Source: Clostridia bacterium (lineage in GTDB: Bacteria; Bacillota; Clostridia; Lachnospirales; Lachnospiraceae). Taken from it: a DNA stretch of 64,000 bases. The stretch lies in NCBI GenBank assembly GCA_910575245.1, contig CAJTEN010000003.1, forward strand, positions 310,001 through 374,000, in the 5' to 3' direction. The notes under the pieces were generated by a model. It made no database searches. It saw nothing but the letters and a program-made list of their open reading frames with translations, and was not told the DNA's origin. The translations under genes were made by a program, and so were the position numbers. Below are positions 51,118-60,004 of the stretch, piece after piece (positions within the stretch are counted from its first letter, which is position 1; each line of letters starts with the position of its first letter).

Positions 51118-51467
51118 TTTTTAGCCTCCACATCCGTCTGCACGTTCAATCCCCACAGTTCTATCAATTGCGGCAGGACTTGGTAGATGGAAAATGTGTT
51201 GAAACCGTCCAGCCATTCATCCACTTCGTTAGGTATCTGCGGGTCGGCGTGCTTTGCCATCGTGTAGGCGATATTCTCGAACATCTCCAATGAGAACAGA
51301 TCAAGGTTGGAGTTTTCCTCATCACCCTCACCGATGCTCTTTTCCAGAATCCGCAAATCCTTATAAATATCACGCTGGAACTTCAAGCGGTAAATCCTCG
51401 GTATAGCGGCAGATGCCTTGAACAGCACATCCTGCCCGTCAATCTCAATCTTCCTTACAATGCTCAT
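51090..51467 (-). CDS. Tail assembly chaperone (gpG-like)
   Basis: A 125-residue protein located between major tail protein and tape measure: SIVRKIEIDGQDVLFKASAA at the start, NEVDEWLDGFNTFSIYQVLP, ending KKNFAQLSGK. The end overlaps a -1 frame that extends it. Translated to its own stop it is the short chaperone; frameshifted it is the long form. GAAAGGA-type site upstream. Confidence 0.83.
   Translation of the reverse strand: MSIVRKIEIDGQDVLFKASAAIPRIYRLKFQRDIYKDLRILEKSIGEGDEENSNLDLFSLEMFENIAYTMAKHADPQIPNEVDEWLDGFNTFSIYQVLPQLIELWGLNVQTDVEAKKNFAQLSGK
51114..51120 (-). promoter_or_regulatory. Slippery heptamer for -1 ribosomal frameshift
   Basis: Minus strand A-AAA-AAC within a run of eight A, in frame GCT AAA AAA AAC, 24 bases before the gpG-like stop. 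This is a classical -1 slip site. The gene order and the conserved -1 frame product support real use. Confidence 0.8.
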
Positions 51468-51482
51468 ATCCTTTCAGCCTCC

Positions 51483-52073
51483 TTATCCTTGTCCTTCTGT
51501 TTCTGCATCCACCGCTTTTGGTTCCGGCAGATACACGCTCTTATACCAGTTGGCATACGTCTCCGCAGATGTCTTATTGCCCGTCTTGGCTTTCACATAG
51601 CCGCTCGCCAGCGGCCTTGCCTTGATGGTCAGCGTCTCGGTCTGCACTTCCCGGCTTTCCTCATTGGTCTTGCCCTCGATCTTGGGGCGGCTTGCGGAAC
51701 AGTTATACAGCACATGGCGTATCTTGCGGATGTCCCCGTCAAACTCGAACAGCAGCGCAAAGGCCGCCGTCTCGGAATGGGCATTCTCCACCAGCACTTC
51801 ATTTGTATCTGCCTCTTCCTTTAACACATCCGTGCGGAAACTCTCCGGGATGAGGGCAAGCTCTAAGTCACCGTCATAGCCCATGTTGTTGGCTATGATG
51901 TAATACTCGATTCCGTCCGCATAGAAGGACTCCGGCTCCCCGTTGGGGTCTAATGCGATGGATACCGCTCCGGGCATTGCCACCGGGTTCTCAAATCCGA
52001 TCTCCCCATTCTCCTGTATTTTCTGCAAGGCATAATGGCAGTTGCAGATATTGAATTTCACTTTATTGTTCAT
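51483..52073 (-). CDS. Major tail tube protein
   Basis: A 196-residue protein of the phi13/TP901-type major tail protein family (VKFNICNCHYALQKIQENGE, IGFENPVAMPGAVSIALDPN, FYADGIEYYIIANNMGYDGD). Forms the tail tube. The ATG at 52073 has GGAGG upstream. Confidence 0.87.
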   Translation of the reverse strand: MNNKVKFNICNCHYALQKIQENGEIGFENPVAMPGAVSIALDPNGEPESFYADGIEYYIIANNMGYDGDLELALIPESFRTDVLKEEADTNEVLVENAHSETAAFALLFEFDGDIRKIRHVLYNCSASRPKIEGKTNEESREVQTETLTIKARPLASGYVKAKTGNKTSAETYANWYKSVYLPEPKAVDAETEGQG

Positions 52074-52074
52074 T

Positions 52075-52392
52075 TCAGACCTCCGTTTCATACAAGACTT
52101 CATACAGTTTTTCCGACTCAATCCACGTCTCGCTCTTGCCATAGAAGATACCATGTTTGAGAAGTACCGCCTCTATGGTTTCTTCCAGATCAGGATTTTT
52201 TAAGTCGGTGTACAGTTCAATGTCAAGCTGGTTGATTTTGAAATACGCAATCCCGTCCGCCGCGAAATTCGCAGCTTTGGGATATAAAAATACGAGGAAG
52301 GGCGGCTCCGGGGATTCGCCCTCGACAAAGTGGTCATAAGCGAAGGGCAGCCCCATTTCCTCCATCATCTTCAATACATCATCGTGCTTCAT
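52075..52392 (-). CDS. Tail completion/minor head-tail protein
   Basis: A 105-residue protein (MKHDDVLKMMEEMGLPFAYD, then FFV-type beta strands, ETWIESEKLYEVLYETEV). In HK97-like Gram-positive phages a gene of this size lies between the gp10-like protein and the tail tube gene and acts in tail completion. Start overlaps the upstream stop by 4 bases. Confidence 0.72.
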   Translation of the reverse strand: MKHDDVLKMMEEMGLPFAYDHFVEGESPEPPFLVFLYPKAANFAADGIAYFKINQLDIELYTDLKNPDLEETIEAVLLKHGIFYGKSETWIESEKLYEVLYETEV

Positions 52393-52772
52393 CCTTCCAG
52401 CCCCCTTTTGATGCCTTCCTCCAGTTCCCGGATGCCCGCCTGTTCCGCAGGGGCGATATGGGGGAATGCCCGGACTCTCCCGCCGCTACGCTTGGCGTGG
52501 CCTTTCTCCAGAAGGTGGGTGAGCTGGTAACGCTTTTTGTTATGCACCACCAGTTCCAGTGCATTGGCGGTCTCTTTCTGCTTTTTCACAGCCCATCCCT
52601 TTTTGTACTGCCCCGTCCGGACCGGGGCATTGGCTTTCACTTCCGATTTCACCGTGTTCCCGGCTTTGGTGACGCAGTCCTTCATCACGTCCGTGGCAAG
52701 CCCGGCATACTCAATGAGGCCGTCCATGACCGCCTCCGCCATCTGCTCAATGGATACTTTTCTTTCAGACAT
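52389..52772 (-). CDS. HK97 gp10-family head-tail protein
   Basis: A 127-residue protein with the gp10 family pattern: TVKSEVKANAPVRTGQYKKG, LVVHNKKRYQLTHLLEKGHA, GRVRAFPHIAPAEQAG. Joins head to tail. Position between the head closure and tail completion genes is standard. Confidence 0.87.
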   Translation of the reverse strand: MSERKVSIEQMAEAVMDGLIEYAGLATDVMKDCVTKAGNTVKSEVKANAPVRTGQYKKGWAVKKQKETANALELVVHNKKRYQLTHLLEKGHAKRSGGRVRAFPHIAPAEQAGIRELEEGIKRGLEG

Positions 52773-52802
52773 TCCTACCTCTTTTCCAAAGGGAGAATTT
52801 AT

Positions 52803-53141
52803 TCAGCCTCCCCTTTTTTCCAAAGCCGCCCGCAGCTTTATGGTTTTATTCTGATATTTCACGTTGTCGATAAATGTGATGTTATACACCTGCCCCCGGA
52901 ACAGGATGCGGAAATGCTCCGTGTCTATTTCTTTTACCTCAGAACAGTACCGTATGAGGAAAAACACTTCTTTCTCCGCATTTAGCTGCGCCGCCTCCCA
53001 ATACTCCTTCCCGGAAAGGTTATTCACATAGGCATGGCAGGCAAAATAATCCTGCCACGATAAAATGTGGTTCCCGGCTCTGTCATTGCCCGCCACGCTC
53101 TTCTGAATGATTATCCTGTCCTTCCATTCCCCAAGCGCCAT
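52803..53141 (-). CDS. Phage head closure protein (head-tail adaptor)
   Basis: A 112-residue protein: WKDRIIIQKSVAGNDRAGNH then SWQDYFACHAYVNNLSGKEY, typical of the phage head-tail joining/stopper family. Starts one base overlapping the previous gene's stop. Confidence 0.84.
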   Translation of the reverse strand: MALGEWKDRIIIQKSVAGNDRAGNHILSWQDYFACHAYVNNLSGKEYWEAAQLNAEKEVFFLIRYCSEVKEIDTEHFRILFRGQVYNITFIDNVKYQNKTIKLRAALEKRGG

Positions 53142-53419
53142 CAGAACACCTCTTTCCGTATGCCAAACAGCAGGGAGCGCAGCGTCTGAACTAACTCCCC
53201 ATGATCTGCCTGCTCCCGGTGTTCATATAGATAAGCGGCGGCATAGAGGACGGCAATCCGCACCATAGGCAGATGCGCTTCCAGTTCTGATAATTCCATC
53301 CGCGCCACATCCGCACACAGTCTCTCCCCGGTCTCAATCAGCCCGGAAATGAAACCATCCTCATCACTGCTGTCCACCCGGAGATACTGCTTCGTTTCCT
53401 CCAATGTCAGGACTGCCAT
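53141..53419 (-). CDS. Head-tail connector protein (gp6-like)
   Basis: A 92-residue helical protein starting MAVLTLEETKQYLRVDSSDE, with MVRIAVLYAAAYLYEHREQA and ending LRSLLFGIRKEVF: the gp6/YqbG-like head-tail connector family. Attaches below the portal. Confidence 0.88.
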   Translation of the reverse strand: MAVLTLEETKQYLRVDSSDEDGFISGLIETGERLCADVARMELSELEAHLPMVRIAVLYAAAYLYEHREQADHGELVQTLRSLLFGIRKEVF

Positions 53420-53436
53420 CCATGCCGCCTCCCTTC

Positions 53437-54651
53437 TTATGATGCTGATGATGCAGAAGATTTCACCTTCATGGTCTTCACTGCCTCTGACAGAATCAGC
53501 TTGCCGTCCACCCTCTGGCTTGCGAGGAATCCCACCTGCCCGGTGGCCGCAAACAGTTCATTCAGACGCTTGAAGGAGCGCCCCTGCCTGTCAGCAATCC
53601 AGTAATAGGAAAAGTCTCCAAATGCCATCACCTTACTGCCCGCCGCTGCTTCCGGCACATAGGAGGAAGTGTGGTAAGGGCGGTTCAGGATCATGTCCGG
53701 CACGCCTGCCTGGACACTCGGCTGCCAGATATAATTCCCGTTATTGTCTTTCAGTTTCCGCAGGGCTTTCACGGTGGTATCATTCAGCAGCCACACAGCC
53801 TTTTTGCGGTAAGGCGCTTTCAGGGAATAGAATAAATCCATTACATCATCGAAAGTGATGTTCGCAGTTGCCGTGGTCACGCCATCGGATGCGCCGCCCG
53901 TGGCATTTAAAATACCAGTAGGCTTGCCCTTGCCGTCCCCAATGAAAAAGGCTTCCTCCTCCTTTGTGCCGATCCTGCGCCCGAACTCCTTGGAGATGTA
54001 AGCCTCTAAGTTGAATACATTGTCATTTAACAGTTCATCCGATACCTTGATCATGGTGGCCACCTTGAACGCGCCGATGGAGACCTGCCCGAAGGAATCG
54101 TCCGATTCCGGGTACGCCCCTTCCTCGTCAATCCATGACGCCTCGCCTTTGGACGCCACCACGGGAATCTTCCTGTCGCCGCTGGAGGTCTGGATCACCG
54201 TGGCAAGGCCCCGGAAACAGTTCTCTTCCTCCAATGCCTCCACTAAAGTGTGTTCAAATTCATCCGGCACAAGGTAGCCGCCCTCGGAATCCGTCCCCAC
54301 CTGCAGGGCGTTCTCCACATCGAAGAAGTTCTTCCGGCGCATGGCGTTCCAGAACGTCCTCCTGTAATTGTCCGTTGCCCTGCCCGTCTTTTCCTCCCCA
54401 TCGGGATGGTTGTTGGGCTTGTTGGTGATTGGCTCGGAGGTAGGCTTGTTCAGTTCCGCGTCAATGGCGGCCTGCCGCTCCAGGCGTTCGATCTCCTTCC
54501 CTAAATCCACCACTTCCTTTTCCATCTTCTCATAGGCGGCGGTGTCCTCTGCGGAAAGCAGCCCGTCCTCGCCCCTCTTGCTGTCGAGGAACTTCTTCGC
54601 CGCCTCCCATGCCTTTGCCCGTTTTTCCCTCAGTTCTAAAATTTTACTCAT
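53437..54651 (-). CDS. HK97-fold major capsid protein
   Basis: A 404-residue protein. N-terminal ~110 residues are a coiled-coil delta/scaffold region (KVVDLGKEIERLERQAAIDA like), removed on maturation. The HK97 core follows: GTDSEGGYLVPDEFEHTLVE, VIQTSSGDRKIPVVASKGEA, AFFIGDGKGKPTGILNATGG and LRPYHTSSYV-type late segment. The ATG at 54651 has GGAGGG upstream. Confidence 0.93.
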   Translation of the reverse strand: MSKILELREKRAKAWEAAKKFLDSKRGEDGLLSAEDTAAYEKMEKEVVDLGKEIERLERQAAIDAELNKPTSEPITNKPNNHPDGEEKTGRATDNYRRTFWNAMRRKNFFDVENALQVGTDSEGGYLVPDEFEHTLVEALEEENCFRGLATVIQTSSGDRKIPVVASKGEASWIDEEGAYPESDDSFGQVSIGAFKVATMIKVSDELLNDNVFNLEAYISKEFGRRIGTKEEEAFFIGDGKGKPTGILNATGGASDGVTTATANITFDDVMDLFYSLKAPYRKKAVWLLNDTTVKALRKLKDNNGNYIWQPSVQAGVPDMILNRPYHTSSYVPEAAAGSKVMAFGDFSYYWIADRQGRSFKRLNELFAATGQVGFLASQRVDGKLILSEAVKTMKVKSSASSAS

Positions 54652-54670
54652 AACATTTCCCTCCATAAAT

Positions 54671-55381
54671 TTAATGTGATAAAAGTTGTAAACGCTTCTC
54701 TAACTGCTCTATGGGTATCTTTGCCTCCGGCTTTTTCGGAATCAGCTTGGTCAGCAGAGAATTGGTGACTGCCGTCCGGGAAAACATCATGCCCTCCATA
54801 GCCGCATCCTCTGATTCATCTGTACCTTCCCCTTCATGCAGGATGCCGTCCGCAAAGCCAAGCTCCACGGCCTTCTTCGCATTGAACCAGCTCTCCGCAT
54901 CCATGAGGTGGGATATCTTCTTACGGTCCATCCCGGTCTTAATCTCGTAGGCGTTCATGATGCTTTCCTTCACTTCATTTAACATCTCCCCCGCCTTCTG
55001 CATCTCTTTGGAATCACCGATTGCTACCGTAATCGGATTGTGGATCATCATTAAACTTGGCGGGGACATCAGCACCGTGGTGCCTGCCATAGCGATAACG
55101 GAGGCTGCCGAAGCCGCCAGCGCGTCCACCTTCACGGTCACATCGCCTTTGTACTCCATGAGCATGTTGTAAATCTGTGCTGCGGCGAATACGTCGCCGC
55201 CCGGTGAATTGATCCACACGGTGATGTTGCCGCTCCCGGCATTCAGCTCTTTTGCGAACAGGGCGGGCGTCACTTCATCTCCGTACCATGTCTCATCCGA
55301 AATCTCGCCGTTCAGCACAAGGGTGCGCTCCTCCTCACCCCCTGCATCGTTTTTGATCCAGTTCCAGAACTTCCTTTTCAT
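54671..55381 (-). CDS. ClpP-like prohead maturation protease
   Basis: A 236-residue protein of the Clp-like phage prohead protease family: ITVWINSPGGDVFAAAQIYN, nucleophile Ser in ALAASAASVIAMAG, and His in LMMIHNPITVAIG. It cleaves the capsid delta domain. The ATG at 55381 is chosen because it has a site, and the longer frame does not. Confidence 0.92.
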   Translation of the reverse strand: MKRKFWNWIKNDAGGEEERTLVLNGEISDETWYGDEVTPALFAKELNAGSGNITVWINSPGGDVFAAAQIYNMLMEYKGDVTVKVDALAASAASVIAMAGTTVLMSPPSLMMIHNPITVAIGDSKEMQKAGEMLNEVKESIMNAYEIKTGMDRKKISHLMDAESWFNAKKAVELGFADGILHEGEGTDESEDAAMEGMMFSRTAVTNSLLTKLIPKKPEAKIPIEQLEKRLQLLSH

Positions 55382-55411
55382 TCCTGCTAACCTCTCTTTC
55401 TGCATAGAAAA

Positions 55412-55435
55412 AACAGGCAGAACATTCCGCCTGTT
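55412..55435 (-). terminator. Hairpin between portal and prohead protease genes
   Basis: Minus strand AACAGGC-GGAATGTTCT-GCCTGTT with TTTT after. Probably an attenuator balancing portal and capsid-gene levels. Confidence 0.65.
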
Positions 55436-55444
55436 TCTATATCT

Positions 55445-56704
55445 TTATTCCTCCTGTGACTCCCCCGGAATTCTCCCGAAAAGCCCTGCGTCCTTTAATC
55501 GGCATAGGTTCCCATTGGTGAGAAAAAATTCACCACCCTCCTCCACGGGTATCAAATCCATGCTTTCCAGCCGCCGTATATCATTCGGGCACATAAACCC
55601 GTTCTGAATGCCGATGGAATAACCCTTCATCCTGCTTTCATAATCGCCCCGGAGCAGGCCGTCCACGTTCATCTTCACGAAATATTCTTTCTTCTCCTGC
55701 GGAAGGAACAATGCTTTCTGTATGGACTGCTCCCAGCGTATCACCCACGGGTCTAAGGTGTATTTCACGAATTCCAAAGACTGCTGCTCAATGTTACTAA
55801 AGCTGCTCTTGTCAAGGTCGCCCACCATGTGCGGCGGGATGCGGTACAGCCGCGCGATCTCGTCTATCTGAAATTTCCTCGTCTCCAAAAACTGTGCTTC
55901 CTCCGGGGGAATCCCGATCTGCTGGTACTTTAGGCCTTCTTCCAAAACTGCCACCTTCCCGGCATTCCTGGAGCCGCCATAAGCAGCGTGCCAGCTCTCC
56001 CTTACCTTCGCCGGGTCTTTCAGCACACCCGGATGCTCCAGCACGCCGCCCGGCGTTGCCCCGTTCTCGAAAAAGGACGCGCCGTATTCCTCGCAGGCCA
56101 ATGTCATGCCCACCGCGTTCTTCGCCATTGCGATGGGCGAATACCCCACCAGCCCGTCAAAGCCAAGGCCGGGGATGTGCAGCACATCCTCCGGCTGCAA
56201 TCTCACACGCCCGTATTCGGAAAAGTTGGGGTTTTCATCCGTGTTCCGGGTATAGGTGTAAAAGAGCCGCCCATGCTCATCCCGGTCAACCTCCATCTTG
56301 TCCGGCAGGAGCGGGTACAGGGAAAGCACCCTGCCGCTCCCGTCCCGGATGACCTGTGCGTAGGCATTCCCCCATATGAGAAGGTGGCTCATCAGCGTCT
56401 CCCGGAACACGAAGGACGTCATCTCCGGGTTCGGCTCGTCATGGAGTAAATAATATAATGGGTGGTCGTACACCCGCTCCTTCCCGGTATCCGTATAGCG
56501 GTACACATGGATCGGCAGGGACGCAACAGCCTCCGCCAGTATCCGCACACAGGAATAGACCGCCGTGGTCTGCATGGCGGTACGCTCATTTACATTTTTC
56601 CCGCTGGTGCTTCTTCCAAAGAAAAAGGAATAAGCCGAACCGCCGTAGCTGTCCTTTGGCTTATCCCTCGCACCCCTTGTTCCAAAAATGGATGGTAGTT
56701 TCAT
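55445..56704 (-). CDS. Phage portal protein (HK97 family)
   Basis: A 419-residue portal: AVYSCVRILAEAVASLPIHV, WGNAYAQVIRDGSGRVLSLY, RIPPHMVGDLDKSSFSNIEQ and TLDPWVIRWEQSIQKALF are diagnostic of HK97-type portals. It forms the dodecameric channel at the capsid vertex. ATG 56704 has AGGAGG. The FRG-domain gene separates it from terminase. Confidence 0.94.
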   Translation of the reverse strand: MKLPSIFGTRGARDKPKDSYGGSAYSFFFGRSTSGKNVNERTAMQTTAVYSCVRILAEAVASLPIHVYRYTDTGKERVYDHPLYYLLHDEPNPEMTSFVFRETLMSHLLIWGNAYAQVIRDGSGRVLSLYPLLPDKMEVDRDEHGRLFYTYTRNTDENPNFSEYGRVRLQPEDVLHIPGLGFDGLVGYSPIAMAKNAVGMTLACEEYGASFFENGATPGGVLEHPGVLKDPAKVRESWHAAYGGSRNAGKVAVLEEGLKYQQIGIPPEEAQFLETRKFQIDEIARLYRIPPHMVGDLDKSSFSNIEQQSLEFVKYTLDPWVIRWEQSIQKALFLPQEKKEYFVKMNVDGLLRGDYESRMKGYSIGIQNGFMCPNDIRRLESMDLIPVEEGGEFFLTNGNLCRLKDAGLFGRIPGESQEE

Positions 56705-56766
56705 AGGCACCTCCTAAAAATGAGTAAAAAGAAAGCACCTCCGAAGAGATGCCGCAATTCCAAAAG

Positions 56767-57648
56767 TTAATCTGGTAACAAATATTCTTTTGTAATTCCC
56801 TTTTTTTCAAGATATTCTAAGATTTCTTCTTTTAGTTCTTTACAGATTACCATTTTTACCAACGCATTTCCATTTCTCAATCCTTTTGGGATTTGTACTG
56901 AATGAGGGTAAAACATATTATATCCTGCATGGGAACTGATTCTCGCCATACCCTCCAACGGGTGCTCGAATTCCACTCCACATACATAAAAACATCCGCT
57001 TTGTCTCTTTAATCTTAAATTGCTTTCTTTGGCAGTTTCAGGCGGAACCGCCATAAAACCATGATCCAAGAAAGAAACAATAGCAGTATTTAATTCTATC
57101 GTTTCCTTAAATGCCTCTTTAATCTTTGGTTTTTTTCTCAGTATCATTTCCGATAACTCTTGTACCGACATCTTGGAATCACTGTTTATCTGGGCTACTT
57201 CCGCCAATACACTTGCTGTATACCATTCTGCTTTATGTGGCGAATAACACCACATGAATAAGGCACCATCCTTATCCATATTTTCCGAACACGCAAAATA
57301 CAAGGCTACATCTTTATCCGTTGTAAAATCAATAAATCTGGTGCCCGTCCTGTAGTGTTGGATATATGCAATTAAATCAAATGAATTCCCATCATGCATG
57401 GAACCAAAATCAGCCAGTATTTCATTCTCCTGCTCCTTTGCACCTTCTATACTGGCACGTATTTTCCATGATTCATCACTTTGCCCTCTAAAAAAAGTTT
57501 GCAGATAGACTGACGGATCATCAATGGCAGATATTCCAGGTCTTGGTAGATTATAAAAACTATTGTAATCGGCAATGATTTTATTAATATCTTCATTCGT
57601 ATTTACACGGATTTCTTGGTATTCATATTTCTTTTCATACAACGGCAT
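56767..57648 (-). CDS. FRG-domain protein inserted between terminase and portal genes
   Basis: A 293-residue protein with the FRG domain (PF08867): FFRGQSDESWKI at the N-terminal part, IQHYRTGTRFIDFTTDKDVA and ALYFACSE, then a conserved strand ALFMWCYSP. The domain is named for its Phe-Arg-Gly motif and is of unknown biochemistry. The gene is AT-rich, unlike its flanks, and breaks the otherwise invariant terminase-portal order: a likely late acquisition, possibly an anti-phage gene. GGAGG lies nine bases before the ATG at 57648. Confidence 0.83.
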   Translation of the reverse strand: MPLYEKKYEYQEIRVNTNEDINKIIADYNSFYNLPRPGISAIDDPSVYLQTFFRGQSDESWKIRASIEGAKEQENEILADFGSMHDGNSFDLIAYIQHYRTGTRFIDFTTDKDVALYFACSENMDKDGALFMWCYSPHKAEWYTASVLAEVAQINSDSKMSVQELSEMILRKKPKIKEAFKETIELNTAIVSFLDHGFMAVPPETAKESNLRLKRQSGCFYVCGVEFEHPLEGMARISSHAGYNMFYPHSVQIPKGLRNGNALVKMVICKELKEEILEYLEKKGITKEYLLPD

Positions 57649-57701
57649 ACCGTTCAACCTCCAAATTTCTTTTCGACAAGTATATCATAAATCCAGCCAT
57701 T

Positions 57702-59249
57702 CTAAAAGGACAAAATACCCCTCTCGTCATACACGCTGCCCGTGCTTCCCTCATTCCTGATTGCCCGGTCAAGCCCCATAATCGTGGCAACAGCGCCGTC
57801 TATCTTCTCCGTGGACTTCTCCTTGTCCGGCTTGATGTTCCCCGCCGGGTCCGTGCGGACAAAAATATTATCCATCATCCACCGCAGGACGGGATGCCCG
57901 CCATGTGCGATGTTCTTCTCCAGCACCAGCTCCATCAGCCGCTTGGTGGGCGGCGACATATCCTTAAAGCCCTGCCCGAAGGGGACCACCGTAAAGCCAA
58001 GCCCCTCAAGGTTCTGCACCATCTGCACAGCGCCCCACCTGTCGAATGCAATCTCTTTGATATGGAACTTCCTGCCGAGGTCATCAATGAAATTCTCAAT
58101 AAAGCCATAGTGGATCACGTTCCCTTCCGTGGTCTGCAAATATCCCTGTCGCTCCCACACGTCATAAGGCACATGGTCACGCCGCACACGCAGGCGCATA
58201 TTTTCTTCCGGTATCCAGAAGTACGGAAGTAAAATATATTTCTCCGTATCGTTCCGGGGCGGGAATACCAAAACAAAAGCGGTGATGTCAATGGAACTGG
58301 ATAAATCCAAGCCTCCGTAACATTCCCGCCCCAGCACTTCCCGCTCGTCCACGGGGAAAGCGCAGGCATCCCATTTCTCCATCTGCATCCACCTTGTGGA
58401 CTGCTTCACCCACTGGTTCAGACGCAACTGCCGGAAGATATTTTCCTCTGCCGGATTGTCTTTGGCACTGAGATAGGCATTCCGCACCTTCTCGATGTCA
58501 ATGGTATGCCCAAGCGAGGGGTTCGCTTTCCTCCACACATCCTCCGATGACCAGTCCGCATCATCGGATGCGCCATAGATCACAGGGTAAAATGTAGGGT
58601 CTATCTTCCTGCCCTGCAGGATGTCCTCCGCTTTCTGGTGCTGCTCGAAACAGACGGAATGTCTGTCCGTCCCGGCTGTAGTTATTAAAAAGAATAACGG
58701 CTGCGTCCTGGCATCGCCGGAGCCTTTGGTCATGACATCGAACAGCTCCCGGTTCGGCTGGCTGTGCAGCTCGTCAAAAATAACCGCGTGTACATTTAAT
58801 CCGTGCTTGGTGTAGGCTTCCGCGGAAAGCACCTGGTAGAAACTGTTGGTGGGTTTATACACCAGCCGCTTTACCGACATGACAGGTTTTATTCTTTTTT
58901 TTAGCGCAGGGCACTGCTCCACCATATCCACCGCCACGTCAAAGACGATAGATGCCTGCTGGCGGTCAGAGGCGCAGCCGTAAACCTCCGCGCCCCACTC
59001 ATTATCGCCGCAGGTCATATACAGGGCAACACCTGCCGCCAGTTCCGATTTCCCGTTCTTTTTGGGAATCTCCACATAGGCAGTGTTGTACTGCCTGTAC
59101 CCGTTCTCCTTCACTGTACCGAAAACGTCCCGGATGATCGCCTCCTGCCACGGGAGCAGTTCAAAGGGCTGCCCCCGCCATTTCCCTTTGGTATGTTTCA
59201 GGCAGTTAATGAAATCTACCGTCCGTTTCGCCTTTCCCTCGTCAAACAC
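57702..59249 (-). CDS. terL: Terminase large subunit
   Basis: A 515-residue DNA-packaging motor. ATPase half: GQPFELLPWQEAIIRDVFG, Walker A-like YVEIPKKNGKSELAAGVAL, Walker B region VHAVIFDELHSQPN. Nuclease half: CYGGLDLSSSIDITAFVLVF and RKFHIKEIAFDRWGAVQMVQ. The most likely start is a GTG at 59249 with GGAGGCGGGG upstream, overlapping the small subunit stop by 8 bases. Confidence 0.93.
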   Translation of the reverse strand: MFDEGKAKRTVDFINCLKHTKGKWRGQPFELLPWQEAIIRDVFGTVKENGYRQYNTAYVEIPKKNGKSELAAGVALYMTCGDNEWGAEVYGCASDRQQASIVFDVAVDMVEQCPALKKRIKPVMSVKRLVYKPTNSFYQVLSAEAYTKHGLNVHAVIFDELHSQPNRELFDVMTKGSGDARTQPLFFLITTAGTDRHSVCFEQHQKAEDILQGRKIDPTFYPVIYGASDDADWSSEDVWRKANPSLGHTIDIEKVRNAYLSAKDNPAEENIFRQLRLNQWVKQSTRWMQMEKWDACAFPVDEREVLGRECYGGLDLSSSIDITAFVLVFPPRNDTEKYILLPYFWIPEENMRLRVRRDHVPYDVWERQGYLQTTEGNVIHYGFIENFIDDLGRKFHIKEIAFDRWGAVQMVQNLEGLGFTVVPFGQGFKDMSPPTKRLMELVLEKNIAHGGHPVLRWMMDNIFVRTDPAGNIKPDKEKSTEKIDGAVATIMGLDRAIRNEGSTGSVYDERGILSF

Positions 59250-59724
59250 TATCCCCGCCTCCCTTAAAGAGCAAAAGCTCCATTGCATCGCTTTCCTTGT
59301 CCTCGCCGCCCTCCGCCACGATGCGGCTCCGGGAGGAAGGGGTAAGGCCGAACTGCTCACAGAAGCGGTTCATGATCTTAAGGTAGGTCTGCGCGATGGA
59401 TACCTGCGGGACCTGCTGCCAGTAGCCGGAAGGGGTCTTTACGATGGTGCCGTGCTGGGTGATGAATTCCTCCGCCTCTTTCCATCTGGCGTATGCCTGG
59501 CAGTACCCGGCGAATGCCGCCATGTCGATCTCCGTGAGGATGCCCAGCTTCTCCATCTGCCCCGCCATCCGCTTCCATTCTTTTTTCGCCTCGCCCTCCA
59601 GCCATGCCGGACAGCGGGGCGCTTTCTTCTCCGGCTTCGGCTCGCCCGTGTTAAGGCTCCGCTTGCCGGGGTTGCCCTCCAGCGCCTTGACCGCCGTGGG
59701 CTTGGGTTTCCTTCCGCTCTGCAC
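59242..59724 (-). CDS. terS: Terminase small subunit (P27 family)
   Basis: A 160-residue protein of the P27 small terminase family (RKPKPTAVKALEGNPGKRSL, KAPRCPAWLEGEAKKEWKRM, SIAQTYLKIMNRFCEQFGLT). It binds the pac or cos site. The start is GTG with GAAGGAGG upstream. Confidence 0.92.
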   Translation of the reverse strand: MQSGRKPKPTAVKALEGNPGKRSLNTGEPKPEKKAPRCPAWLEGEAKKEWKRMAGQMEKLGILTEIDMAAFAGYCQAYARWKEAEEFITQHGTIVKTPSGYWQQVPQVSIAQTYLKIMNRFCEQFGLTPSSRSRIVAEGGEDKESDAMELLLFKGGGDSV

Positions 59725-59754
59725 TTTTGCCGCCTCCTTCCCTTAAATTCACGC

Positions 59755-59793
59755 AGCAGAAAAGGGCTCCCGGAGGAACCCTTTCTGCTGCTA
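59755..59793 (-). terminator. Long hairpin before terminase operon
   Basis: GCAGCAGAAAGGG and CCCTTTTCTGCTGC pair along about 13 bases around a short loop. No T run of note; it may separate the early small-gene operon from the packaging operon. Confidence 0.6.
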
Positions 59794-59803
59794 TGTATCT
59801 ATT

Positions 59804-59989
59804 TTATTCCTGCGCCAGAAGTGCGTCCGCCGCTGCCCTCGCCGCTGTCAGTGCGTTCTCTTCATAAAAATATGGGTCAACGCTGCGGGAAACCTCCGCG
59901 CCGTTTTTGTCATGGACGCTGAATCCAAACCCAAGCGCCACATCATCCCATTCTGTCTGCAATTCATATCCGTTGTAAATTTCCTTCAT
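59804..59989 (-). CDS. Small phage protein, unknown function
   Basis: A 61-residue acidic protein (KEIYNGYELQTEWDDVALGF then VDPYFYEENALTAARAAADA). Compact alpha/beta pattern; similar small genes occur upstream of terminases in Lachnospiraceae phages. Function unknown. GGAGG upstream. Confidence 0.6.
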   Translation of the reverse strand: MKEIYNGYELQTEWDDVALGFGFSVHDKNGAEVSRSVDPYFYEENALTAARAAADALLAQE

Positions 59990-60004
59990 CGTGTTTTTCC
60001 CTCC

